Assembly (NCBI RefSeq): GCF_008727875.1
Contig: NZ_VTWS01000004.1
Coordinates: 1-64,000 of the forward strand
Reading direction: 5' to 3'
DNA: 64,000 nucleotides
Source of the DNA: Larkinella humicola
GTDB lineage: Bacteria; Bacteroidota; Bacteroidia; Cytophagales; Spirosomataceae
The notes under the pieces: generated by a model
The model's input: the letters and a program-made list of their open reading frames with translations, nothing else
Databases searched by the model: none
What the model was told of the DNA's origin: nothing
Translations under genes and position numbers: made by a program
Part shown: piece after piece, positions 9,389-16,667 of the stretch
Numbering within the stretch: the stretch's first letter is position 1
Layout of the letters: each line of letters begins with the position of its first letter

Positions 9389-9700
9389 ATGAAAACGCGT
9401 AATCTGATTTCAATGCTGGCGATTGTCCTGATCGGTTCCGTCCTGACCAGTTGCGCGCCCTCAGTGGGTGTCGGAGTTAGGACTGATTATGGTTATGGAC
9501 CCAGTTATGGTTATAATCCTTATCGATACGGATACCGTCAACCGCCGATCATTGTAACCCCTCCACCGAGGGTCTATTACAGATCGCAGCCCAGACGGTA
9601 CCGCGAACCGCAGTACCGTAACAGTTATCGAAATAGCTACCGTCGCGGGGCTCCGCAGCACTACGGCTATCGTTCACAACGGAGTCGGGGACCCCGGTAA
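9389..9700 (+). CDS. Small Tyr/Arg/Pro-rich lipoprotein
   Basis: This 103-residue protein has a lipobox, LTSC, with Cys22. The mature part is low complexity: Gly-Tyr repeats (YGYGPSYGYNPYRYGY), a PPIIVTPPPR spacer and an Arg/Tyr/Ser-rich tail. No known domain is visible. Short tyrosine-glycine-rich lipoproteins are common in Cytophagales, and their role is not established. It stands alone on the plus strand with its own terminator. Confidence 0.75.
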   Translation: MKTRNLISMLAIVLIGSVLTSCAPSVGVGVRTDYGYGPSYGYNPYRYGYRQPPIIVTPPPRVYYRSQPRRYREPQYRNSYRNSYRRGAPQHYGYRSQRSRGPR

Positions 9701-9707
9701 GAACTTC

Positions 9708-9736
9708 AAAAACCGTCTCGATAGGGGCGGTTTTTT
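9708..9736 (+). terminator. Intrinsic terminator
   Basis: AAAAACCG (9708-9715) pairs with CGGTTTTT (9728-9735), extended inward by TCTC/GGGG wobble pairs, and ends in a T-run. It lies 8 nt after the small lipoprotein gene. Confidence 0.85.
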
Positions 9737-9863
9737 AGTTTTCAAACCAGATTGATCCGGTAAATGAGTTGAAATCAACGGGGAGGACTAGAAAAACTTG
9801 CTCTTTTTTACGTACTTTTCGTAAGTCTTTGCGTTTAAAGATAGAGAAAGGCCGATAAAACGT

Positions 9864-10073
9864 ATGAAAAAGCTATTGTTGCTGGGTATTACCTTATCTA
9901 TGTTGCTGCCACTGGAAGCGCCGGTTGAAGCAGCCGTTGTAAAGTCGGCGCAGAGCGAACTAAAAAGTGAGTTAGTCTATAAACGGAAGAAAGCACGCGG
10001 TTATAAAAAGAAAAAAGGCTTCATGTGGGGATTATTTCGCAAGAAAAACGCGTGTGGTTGCCCAAAGTTTTAA
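9864..10073 (+). CDS. Small secreted lysine-rich protein
   Basis: This 69-residue protein begins with a signal peptide (MKKLLLLGITLSMLLPL, cleavage likely after VEAA). The short mature part is strongly basic (KRKKARGYKKKKG) and ends in GLFRKKNACGCPKF with a Cys-x-Cys pair. I recognise no family. The charge would suit binding to lipopolysaccharide, peptidoglycan or nucleic acid. That is inference. It is monocistronic and is followed 27 nt later by a terminator. Confidence 0.7.
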   Translation: MKKLLLLGITLSMLLPLEAPVEAAVVKSAQSELKSELVYKRKKARGYKKKKGFMWGLFRKKNACGCPKF

Positions 10074-10100
10074 TTCGTACGGATCGTAAATTGTACTTAT

Positions 10101-10128
10101 AGCCGGGGCAACCCGGCTTTTTGTTTTT
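10101..10128 (+). terminator. Intrinsic terminator
   Basis: AGCCGGG (10101-10107) pairs with CCCGGCT (10112-10118) around the stable GCAA tetraloop. It is followed by a T-rich run. Confidence 0.9.
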
Positions 10129-10176
10129 CAGTAGGTTAATAAATTGTAAAATACTACTATTCAGCTAAAAAATCCG

Positions 10177-10184
10177 TATCTTTG
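10177..10184 (+). promoter_or_regulatory. Candidate typA promoter, -7 box
   Basis: TATCTTTG fits the Bacteroidota consensus TAnnTTTG exactly and lies 96 bp before the typA ATG. No TTTG is present at the usual -33 distance, so only the -7 element is supported. Confidence 0.5.
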
Positions 10185-10280
10185 CACTTTAATTGAAAAG
10201 ACAAAAGAGAATAGAGAAAAGACCGGATCGTTTGCTGGTTTCTTTGCTCGCTTGTCTAAGTGCTATTGTCTCAAAAAAGT

Positions 10281-12095
10281 ATGCAATCCATTCGCAACAT
10301 AGCTATTATAGCGCACGTTGACCACGGTAAGACTACGTTGGTTGACAAAATTATTCATGCTTCCAAGCTCTTCCGGGACAACCAGGAGTTTGGTGACCTG
10401 ATATTAGACAACAACGATCTGGAACGGGAGCGGGGCATCACCATTGTCTCTAAAAACGTTTCAGTCCGGTACAATGATGTTAAAATCAACATCATCGATA
10501 CACCGGGTCACTCCGATTTTGGGGGTGAAGTAGAGCGTGTACTGAAAATGGCCGATGGCGTTTGCCTGCTGGTCGATGCGTTTGAAGGCCCCATGCCCCA
10601 AACGCGTTTCGTATTGGGTAAAGCCCTGCAACTGGGTCTGAAACCGATTCTGGTAATCAACAAAGTCGATAAAGAAAACTGCCGCCCGGAAGAAGTTCAC
10701 GAGCAGGTGTTCGACTTGATGTTCAACCTGGGGGCAACCGAAGACCAGTTGGATTTTCCGACGGTTTACGGATCGTCGAAACAAGGCTGGATGGGCCCGG
10801 ACTGGAAAACACCGACCGATAACATCACCTACCTGCTGGATACCATCGTTGAGCACATCCAACCTGCTCCCGTTACTGAAGGAACCCCGCAAATGCAGAT
10901 TACCTCACTCGATTATTCGGCCTTTGTGGGTCGGATTGCCATCGGTCGGGTGGTTCGCGGAACGCTGAAAGAAGGCGCTAACATGGCGCTGGTGAAAGTG
11001 GGCGATGTCATTAAAAAAGTAAAAATTAAAGAACTGCAGACGTTCGAGGGCCTTGGCAAACAAAAGGTAGCGGAAGTGCAGTGTGGTGATATTTGTGCCG
11101 TAACCGGTCTGGAAGATTTCGAGATTGGCGATACGCTGACCGATCTGGAAAACCCGGAAGCCATCACACGGATTGCCGTCGATGAGCCAACGATGAACAT
11201 GTTGTTTACGATCAACAACTCCCCGTTTTTTGGCAAGGAAGGCAAGTTTGTAACCTCGCGCCACTTGCGGGAGCGGTTATACAAAGAAATTGAGAAAAAC
11301 CTCGCCCTGCGGGTTGAAAATACCGACAGCGAAGACCGGTTCCTGGTTTACGGACGCGGGATTCTTCACTTGTCGGTTTTGATCGAAACCATGCGCCGGG
11401 AAGGCTACGAATTGCAGGTTGGTCAGCCCCGGGTGTTGTTCAAATACGATGATCATGGCAACCGCCTGGAACCCGTCGAAACCCTGGTGGTAGACGTGCC
11501 GGCCGAAACAGCCGGGAAAGTGATCGAATTGGCAACGCAGCGGAAAGGCGAGTTGCTGATTATGGAACCGAAAGGTGACTTACAGCACTTAGAGTTTGAA
11601 ATTCCGTCACGTGGGTTGATCGGGTTGCGTTCCAACGTCCTGACCGCCACGTTCGGTGAGGCCGTTATGACCCACCGTTTCAAGAGCTTTGAACCGTATA
11701 AAGGAGCCATTCCGGAGCGGATCAACGGTTCGCTGATTTCGATGACGAGCGGAGCCGCTACGGCCTATTCGATTGATAAATTGCAGGATCGGGGTGTTTT
11801 CTTTATCGAACCGGGCGACGAAATTTACACCGGTCAGGTAATCGGCGAACACAACCGTCAGAATGATATCGTGGTGAACGTGCAAACGGCGAAGCAATTG
11901 ACCAACATGCGCGCTTCCGGTTCGGATACCAACGTCCGGATTGCTCCGAAAATCATGTTCTCGCTGGAAGAGTCGATGGAATACATCCAGAAAGATGAGT
12001 ATCTGGAAGTGACACCGAAGTCGATGCGGATTCGCAAAATTTTCCTCGATGAAAACGAGCGGAAACGGAACCAGAGCAAATTTGAAATGGCCTAA
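10281..12095 (+). CDS. typA: Translational GTPase TypA/BipA
   Basis: This 604-residue ribosome-associated GTPase is related to EF-G. The G motifs are intact: G1 [10 protein letters not shown]2 region RERGITI, G3 [11 protein letters not shown]4 NKVDK and a G5 SSK-like element. Domains II and III, the EF-G-like domain V and the typical BipA C-terminal domain follow ([20 protein letters not shown]). ATG at 10281 was chosen over the upstream GTG at 10260 because family members begin with M[18 protein letters not shown]. BipA helps ribosome assembly and stress adaptation. The gene is monocistronic between a -7 box and a strong terminator. Confidence 0.97.
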   Translation: MQSIRNIAIIAHVDHGKTTLVDKIIHASKLFRDNQEFGDLILDNNDLERERGITIVSKNVSVRYNDVKINIIDTPGHSDFGGEVERVLKMADGVCLLVDAFEGPMPQTRFVLGKALQLGLKPILVINKVDKENCRPEEVHEQVFDLMFNLGATEDQLDFPTVYGSSKQGWMGPDWKTPTDNITYLLDTIVEHIQPAPVTEGTPQMQITSLDYSAFVGRIAIGRVVRGTLKEGANMALVKVGDVIKKVKIKELQTFEGLGKQKVAEVQCGDICAVTGLEDFEIGDTLTDLENPEAITRIAVDEPTMNMLFTINNSPFFGKEGKFVTSRHLRERLYKEIEKNLALRVENTDSEDRFLVYGRGILHLSVLIETMRREGYELQVGQPRVLFKYDDHGNRLEPVETLVVDVPAETAGKVIELATQRKGELLIMEPKGDLQHLEFEIPSRGLIGLRSNVLTATFGEAVMTHRFKSFEPYKGAIPERINGSLISMTSGAATAYSIDKLQDRGVFFIEPGDEIYTGQVIGEHNRQNDIVVNVQTAKQLTNMRASGSDTNVRIAPKIMFSLEESMEYIQKDEYLEVTPKSMRIRKIFLDENERKRNQSKFEMA

Positions 12096-12100
12096 AATTG

Positions 12101-12131
12101 AAAGCCCCGGAACACACACCGGGGCTTTTTT
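12101..12131 (+). terminator. Intrinsic terminator of typA
   Basis: AAAGCCCCGG (12101-12110) pairs perfectly with CCGGGGCTTT (12119-12128), followed by more T. It lies 5 nt after the typA stop. Confidence 0.92.
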
Positions 12132-12157
12132 ATTAACCGGCACCGACTTTCTTGATT

Positions 12158-12373
12158 CTACTTCCGCTCGCCCTGCGCAAATGAAAGGTTTCGGTCCGTC
12201 AAGGCGGTTTTCAGGGTTTGCAGTGCATTTTTTCCAATGCCGTGCAGTGCCATAAATTCCGTTTCACTTAGGTCGGCCAGTTGTTCCAGTGTTTTAATTC
12301 CGGCATTCGCCAAAGCGCGTTGGGCCGGTTTTGCCAGTTGATCGAACGGGTGGCTTTCAGCTTTTTCTTTCAT
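12158..12373 (-). CDS. Small helix-hairpin-helix protein resembling RNA polymerase alpha CTD
   Basis: This 71-residue protein consists almost entirely of one alpha-CTD-like fold. RALANAGIKTLEQLADLSETEF, then LHGIGKNALQTLKTAL, matches the pattern of the RNA polymerase alpha C-terminal domain with its helix-hairpin-helix LxGIGKxxL motif. The ATG at 12371-12373 was preferred because the extra upstream residues are unlike the family. A -7 box, TACATTTG, lies 22-30 bp upstream. It has no alpha N-terminal domain. It may bind DNA or a sigma/activator surface. The fold is well supported; function is inferred. Confidence 0.8.
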   Translation of the reverse strand: MKEKAESHPFDQLAKPAQRALANAGIKTLEQLADLSETEFMALHGIGKNALQTLKTALTDRNLSFAQGERK

Positions 12374-12395
12374 ATCGGGGTTTGTTAGTAACCCC

Positions 12396-12403
12396 CAAAT
12401 GTA
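12396..12403 (-). promoter_or_regulatory. Candidate -7 box of the alpha-CTD-like gene
   Basis: On the minus strand this reads TACATTTG, an exact TAnnTTTG match 22 bp upstream of the ATG. A partial match to the TGTCGCA motif found at three other promoters lies about 21 bp further upstream. Confidence 0.5.
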
Positions 12404-12749
12404 CCCTCCCGAAAGTATACGAATGCGGTGCGAATGCGACACATTGCAGGTGATTTGCGTCAAGAACGGGTGGTTAAAGCTGCTTTACGACTTGTTAACC
12501 AATGGCCGATCAGAGGGCTATACACCGAAATGGATACGTTTTTTTATACGCACTCGACGGTTCATCAATTGCGCTCCGATTAGAGCCACGTTTGTTCCGT
12601 TGAACCAAATTTTTTCACGAAACTTTCATCGCCGATCAGCGGATTTAGGGTCGTAGAAACGTAAAGCCGATTGAACCGCAGGCCAGCTTACGCCAGCAAC
12701 GTGCCTATGATAATTAAAGAGAGAGATTTCATACGGAGAAGAGGTATTT
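12404..12749. other. Intergenic region without a convincing gene
   Basis: This stretch lies between the start of the alpha-CTD-like gene and the end of the beta-barrel gene. Open frames here are short, lack recognisable domains and overlap no plausible start. I see no terminator of high quality in it. Confidence 0.5.
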
Positions 12750-13340
12750 TCAGAAACTGAGCCCCAGCCGAAAAGCAATCCGGTTATAAACCCGGCTTTC
12801 GTATTTATAAATTTCATTCCAGCCGAGCGGTTTGTCGGCATTGGCTTCCTGCCGTTTGTAATTGAGCGATAGAGTGAAATTGGTATTCTGCGGTCGCCCG
12901 ATTCGGAAGCCAATACCCGGAGCAATTACCCACCCGCCCCGGGTTTCATAGCCCGTTGGATCTTCGTTCAGCCACGCAAAACCGTAGCCGGTATCCAGGC
13001 TGGTGAACACCCGCAGGTTCTTCTGGCCCGGTTGCGCCAGATCGTAACGCACCCCCGCGCATACCGGCATTAGCAGGGCCGCATTGTACCAATCGACGCC
13101 CACCGTTCCGCCCACCGCCAGTTTAGGCCGGAGCTGAACACCATTAAACGTCTGGGCGGTGATGTTCTGCCTTTTTCTGACGCTTTCAGAGGCCGTATTG
13201 ACGTTGTAACGGACTTGTCCGAACAAGACGCCGAATTCTGTCATGTTCGTAAAAACGGGCTTAAACGGGCTTTTTTGTGCGTAGAGCGGAAGCGCAAACA
13301 GGCACAGCAGCCAAACGGTTTTGCTACCAGTCTTTTTCAT
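12750..13340 (-). CDS. Outer membrane beta-barrel protein
   Basis: This 196-residue protein has a signal peptide (ending PLYAQ). It shows alternating beta-strand patterns and aromatic girdles typical of small outer membrane barrels, for example VGVDWYNAALLMPVCAGVRYDL and NFTLSLNYKRQEAN, and ends in a strand closing with Phe (AFRLGLSF). The start is 11 nt downstream of the LVIVD lipoprotein stop on the same strand, so the pair is an operon. That operon carries the ECF-type promoter shared with the sigma factor genes, so the barrel is probably part of the envelope-stress response. No specific function is visible. Confidence 0.85.
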   Translation of the reverse strand: MKKTGSKTVWLLCLFALPLYAQKSPFKPVFTNMTEFGVLFGQVRYNVNTASESVRKRQNITAQTFNGVQLRPKLAVGGTVGVDWYNAALLMPVCAGVRYDLAQPGQKNLRVFTSLDTGYGFAWLNEDPTGYETRGGWVIAPGIGFRIGRPQNTNFTLSLNYKRQEANADKPLGWNEIYKYESRVYNRIAFRLGLSF

Positions 13341-13351
13341 GGGGGAGTTGG

Positions 13352-14647
13352 TTAGCTGGCCGGATAAGGCCGTTGCACGGGAATTTTGCTCAACAGCTTC
13401 AACTTGCGCGGATTGCTGTAGTCGTATTGGTAAAAACCGTCCCGCCCGATCAGCAGCAGTGATTTCCCGAGCGGGATCACATCGTAGGCCTGAAATCCTT
13501 CCAGGTGCTCCAATTGATCGATTTTCATGGCATCACTTACATTGAACGTTTTCAGACCATAGGCTCCTTCGCAAATGAACAAATTCGGAAAGTCGATGCC
13601 CAAACCGTGCGGGTTTTTCATCGCATAGCTCTTCAGGAGTCGGGGACTATACAAATTGGACACATCCACCACATCGAGCTGATTGGTGAACCCCTGGCAA
13701 GTCGTACCCGAACGAAGCGTTACATAAGCTTTGTCTTCGTGAACTACCACCGGATCGCAAACGCGGGCATGATCGAAGGTCGACATCCGTACCGGTTTTT
13801 CAGGATTGCTGTTATCATAGATGTGCATGCCCGTCTGAGAACCAATAAACAGTTTGTCTTTATACGGAAAAATCGTTTCGATCCCCCATCCCAGCGTTAC
13901 TTTATTGCCTTTCTTCGGATCCGATGGGGTTTTGATATCAAACAATTGCATTTCGGCCTGGCTGACAGTATAGAGGTAGTTATCATACAGCGTAAACCGG
14001 GCCATCGAGCCACCGGTTCCGTTCGTGCTGGGAGCGGGCGAACCGGTCGCACTGTTGAAATTTTGAATACCACCCCGCATATCGGCAGCCCAAAGGCAGT
14101 TGATACAACCGCCGGTATTGACACTGCTTTCGCAATCCGTATTGACAGTTTGCGTGACGTACTCCACTTTCTGATCATTGATGATTTCCTGCTGGGCGTT
14201 CAGACTCCAGTAACCACCATCGAACTGTCCATTTTGAAAAACATCTTTGACTCGGTTAAGCTCGCGGATGTTTTGCGGGTCGCTGATATCGAATGCTACC
14301 AGATCCATGAAACTGTCGGCATACAGAATGTTGTTGCGGATGGCCATGTCGCCGTTGCCCGGTATGCGTAAAAACGCGACGGTTTTCGGAGCCGACGGAT
14401 TGCGGTTGTCGATCACGTGAATGCCTTCCTTGATCTCGTTAATCAGCAAAAAACCGTCTTTGGTGTAAATTTTCCCCGGATTGACCAGCGTCCGGGGTTG
14501 TTCAGCCTGCACACCCTGGCGGATTTGGGCAATGGTGAACGTTCGGGGTGTGAATTGTCGGAAAGTGCGGGTTTCTTTGCATTTGTCGGTGCAGCCGTTC
14601 AGCCCCACCAGCAGAACTCCGAGCAGGAAGTAAAGAGTATGTTTCAT
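13352..14647 (-). CDS. LVIVD-repeat beta-propeller lipoprotein
   Basis: This 431-residue lipoprotein has lipobox GLNGC with Cys19. The mature part contains LVIVD-like repeats, recognisable as hydrophobic-D blades: GIHVIDNRNPSAPKTVAFLRI, DLVAFDISDPQNIREL, QLFDIKTPSDPKKG, HIYDNSNPEKPVRM and LDVVDVSNLYSPRLLKSY. This indicates an all-beta propeller on the envelope. ATG at 14645-14647 gives the lipobox; the longer upstream frame is not a signal sequence. An ECF-type promoter element lies about 31-59 bp upstream. LVIVD proteins are often surface-exposed, but the ligand is unknown. Confidence 0.88.
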   Translation of the reverse strand: MKHTLYFLLGVLLVGLNGCTDKCKETRTFRQFTPRTFTIAQIRQGVQAEQPRTLVNPGKIYTKDGFLLINEIKEGIHVIDNRNPSAPKTVAFLRIPGNGDMAIRNNILYADSFMDLVAFDISDPQNIRELNRVKDVFQNGQFDGGYWSLNAQQEIINDQKVEYVTQTVNTDCESSVNTGGCINCLWAADMRGGIQNFNSATGSPAPSTNGTGGSMARFTLYDNYLYTVSQAEMQLFDIKTPSDPKKGNKVTLGWGIETIFPYKDKLFIGSQTGMHIYDNSNPEKPVRMSTFDHARVCDPVVVHEDKAYVTLRSGTTCQGFTNQLDVVDVSNLYSPRLLKSYAMKNPHGLGIDFPNLFICEGAYGLKTFNVSDAMKIDQLEHLEGFQAYDVIPLGKSLLLIGRDGFYQYDYSNPRKLKLLSKIPVQRPYPAS

Positions 14648-14677
14648 AGCAACAGGTTGTTTAGGGATATGCCCAAC

Positions 14678-14706
14678 TGACCCTATTGACACTGAAAGAG
14701 TTGGAA
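14678..14706 (-). promoter_or_regulatory. ECF-type promoter of the LVIVD-barrel operon
   Basis: The minus strand reads TTCCAACT, 17 bases, then GTCA. The AAC core and GTC resemble ECF -35 and -10 elements. The 17-base spacing is identical to the elements upstream of the sigma factor and serpin genes. It ends 31 bp before the ATG. Confidence 0.65.
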
Positions 14707-14715
14707 TAGAAGCAT

Positions 14716-14750
14716 AAAAAAATTGCCCGGCAGGCAGAGCCGCCGGGCAA
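14716..14750 (-). terminator. Terminator of the serpin-META operon
   Basis: TTGCCCGGC (14723-14731) and GCCGGGCAA (14742-14750) form a perfect 9-bp stem. On the minus strand it is followed by seven U. It lies about 100 nt after the META lipoprotein stop and just upstream of the LVIVD promoter. Confidence 0.85.
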
Positions 14751-14846
14751 TCCGGTTTGCACAATGAATCAGAGGTCAAAGTTTTATTGGAGGAGACCGG
14801 CTGGTGTGGATAAATACCGGCCTCTCTCCGTATTTTTCAGGTTGTA

Positions 14847-15299
14847 TTACTTTTCTTTTTCGTACACCAGTTCGCCGGAAGTTTCTCCTTCAGCAATCAG
14901 TCGCAGCCGGTTACCGGTTACTTCGTATCGTTTTACGGCCTGCAGTTTTTTGAAATAATCGGTTTCAAACTGCATGGCATCCGCCGGACCGGCCATTTTG
15001 GTGGCACCAATGGCACTCATCTGCACGCCACTGGAAGCCGATGAACCCGTCAGCGTGGCAAAGTAGTGGTTGACCGATGAACGCCCCCCCACTTGGTAAG
15101 CCACCCGGTTGGTGATTTCGCTGCTCGCCGAATCGGGGGTCAGCACCAGCGTCACCGCAAATTTGGAAGCCGGTTCAATCAGTTTATAGGTACCGGCAAT
15201 GGCGGTGGTAGACAGAGGTTGAATGGTGGCTTTCGTTTTATCGTTGCAGGAAGCTGCGATGAACAGAATACCGGCAACGAGAAGGGCTATGATTTTCAT
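14847..15299 (-). CDS. META/HslJ-like domain lipoprotein
   Basis: This 150-residue lipoprotein has lipobox IAASC with Cys18. The mature region resembles a META (HslJ) domain: GTYKLIEPASKFAVTLVL at the front, MQFETDYFKKLQAVKRYEVTGNRLRLI with the characteristic sequence before the last strands, and a short charged end. META proteins are envelope proteins associated with stress or protease secretion in other bacteria. The start codon overlaps the serpin stop (ATGA), so the two are translationally coupled. It is therefore part of the ECF-controlled operon. Family confidence is moderate because the domain is short. Confidence 0.75.
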   Translation of the reverse strand: MKIIALLVAGILFIAASCNDKTKATIQPLSTTAIAGTYKLIEPASKFAVTLVLTPDSASSEITNRVAYQVGGRSSVNHYFATLTGSSASSGVQMSAIGATKMAGPADAMQFETDYFKKLQAVKRYEVTGNRLRLIAEGETSGELVYEKEK

Positions 15300-16543
15300 G
15301 GCAGTGTTGTTTCCGGATTGACGATTTTACCCATAAACAAGACTGAACCCGTTCCTTTTTCCGTAATCAGAAAGACAAAAGGACGATCGCAAATGAGAGA
15401 AGGCCCCGCCGAAGTAACTTCAACACCGATGCTGGTTACGGCAGCAGCCTCGGTTCCTTTCTCATCGACGGCTACATACGTATTTTGCTTCACGTAACTC
15501 ACCTGCAAACCCTGGCCGGTGCTGATGCCTGAAAAATTGGCAGCGTTCGAGAAAGCCGACGGCATTCCCATTTTCGACAACGCATCGTTGAGGGTCGCTT
15601 CATACTCCATTGTAAACTTCGGCAACCCAACCGCCACTTTGCTTTCGCGCATGGTCTGTTGCAAGTCGGCCCATTCGGTTGCGCTCAGGGTGTTGATGAT
15701 CGCATCAGCCGAGGAGCTTTCGGTCGGCACCAAAACCGTCATCGAATACGTTCCATCGCCATACGGCAGTTCAAAAGCTCCGTAGGTGGGGCGGAACGCG
15801 TGGCGAAGGCTGGTGGTCATGTTCATCATCTTCACCTGTTTCTGCGAACCGGAAATCAGGGTAAAGGGAGAATCAAAGGTGTTCTTTGTCTCAAACTGGT
15901 ATTTCCAGTCTCCTTTGAAATACAGCGCATTGAGCAAAAACAACACCTGTTCGTCCTTAACTTCCTGAATGACTTTCGTGATTTTGGCGTTCGTATTGTC
16001 GCTGGCCCACTGGTTGATTTTGTTGATAACCGGGGTCGGATTGCTGAAATCTTCGCCCGAAATCCGGGCATTGAACGTTTTTTTCGTGGCGTCGAGGTAC
16101 GACGGTTCAACGGAAAAACCGTTGCGGTACCAAATTGAATTGGCCAGTTTTGTTGTTACTTTCGGATCAGCGGTGGGCAGCCCTTTCAATAAAAACTCAT
16201 AGGTTTGGTTTGCATCAGCCAGCGAAACCCCTTCCAGGTGCATCGCTTTTTTCATTTCATCCGCCGTCTGACCCGCGGCTCCGTTCAGCAATAGGCCGAG
16301 AGCCATGTGCAGACTCAGCGGTGAAACAAAAATATTTTCGTCCTTCTTCTGGTCTTCGTTGACGCGCTTCAGAAAGTCGAAGGAAAAATCATTAGTTTTT
16401 TGAGCAAAGGCACGCGCTTCCGGAGTCGACGTTAAACCGCCGGTTCCCGGATTGTCCGGTGTCGTATCGTTTTGGCAACCGCTTATCGTCAACAGCGAAA
16501 CCGTTGCCATCAACAGGCTGGAAACAAAGGGTATTCTTCTCAT
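15296..16543 (-). CDS. Serpin-family serine protease inhibitor lipoprotein
   Basis: This 415-residue protein has lipobox ISGC with Cys23, and a full serpin fold from about residue 45: NIFVSPLSLHMALGLLLNGAAGQT, the LANSIWYRNGF strand, LLNALYFKGDWKYQF, and a C-terminal CDRPFVFLITEKGTGSVLFMGKI. The reactive-centre hinge is inhibitory in style (EKGTEAAAVTS, small residues at P12-P9). Counting from the hinge places P1-P1' near Val-Thr-Ser, which would suit an elastase- or subtilisin-like target. ATG at 16541-16543 follows a GTG at 16544. An anchored serpin would protect the cell surface or periplasm from proteases. It is preceded by an ECF-type promoter. Confidence 0.93.
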   Translation of the reverse strand: MRRIPFVSSLLMATVSLLTISGCQNDTTPDNPGTGGLTSTPEARAFAQKTNDFSFDFLKRVNEDQKKDENIFVSPLSLHMALGLLLNGAAGQTADEMKKAMHLEGVSLADANQTYEFLLKGLPTADPKVTTKLANSIWYRNGFSVEPSYLDATKKTFNARISGEDFSNPTPVINKINQWASDNTNAKITKVIQEVKDEQVLFLLNALYFKGDWKYQFETKNTFDSPFTLISGSQKQVKMMNMTTSLRHAFRPTYGAFELPYGDGTYSMTVLVPTESSSADAIINTLSATEWADLQQTMRESKVAVGLPKFTMEYEATLNDALSKMGMPSAFSNAANFSGISTGQGLQVSYVKQNTYVAVDEKGTEAAAVTSIGVEVTSAGPSLICDRPFVFLITEKGTGSVLFMGKIVNPETTLP

Positions 16544-16587
16544 CACAATCGGGTTTTGTTAAACCATGTGGAGCGCTCACAATACAA

Positions 16588-16616
16588 AGACCCGATCGGA
16601 AAAGAATTGGTTGGAA
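16588..16616 (-). promoter_or_regulatory. ECF-type promoter of the serpin-META operon
   Basis: The minus strand reads TTCCAACC, 17 bases, then GTCT. It is identical in the -35 octamer and in spacing to the element in front of the sigma factor gene. It ends 44 bp before the serpin ATG. Confidence 0.68.
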
Positions 16617-16667
16617 GGGGGGTGAAAAAAAGAGAAGAAAAATGAGAATTTGTCTGATAACTAACTT

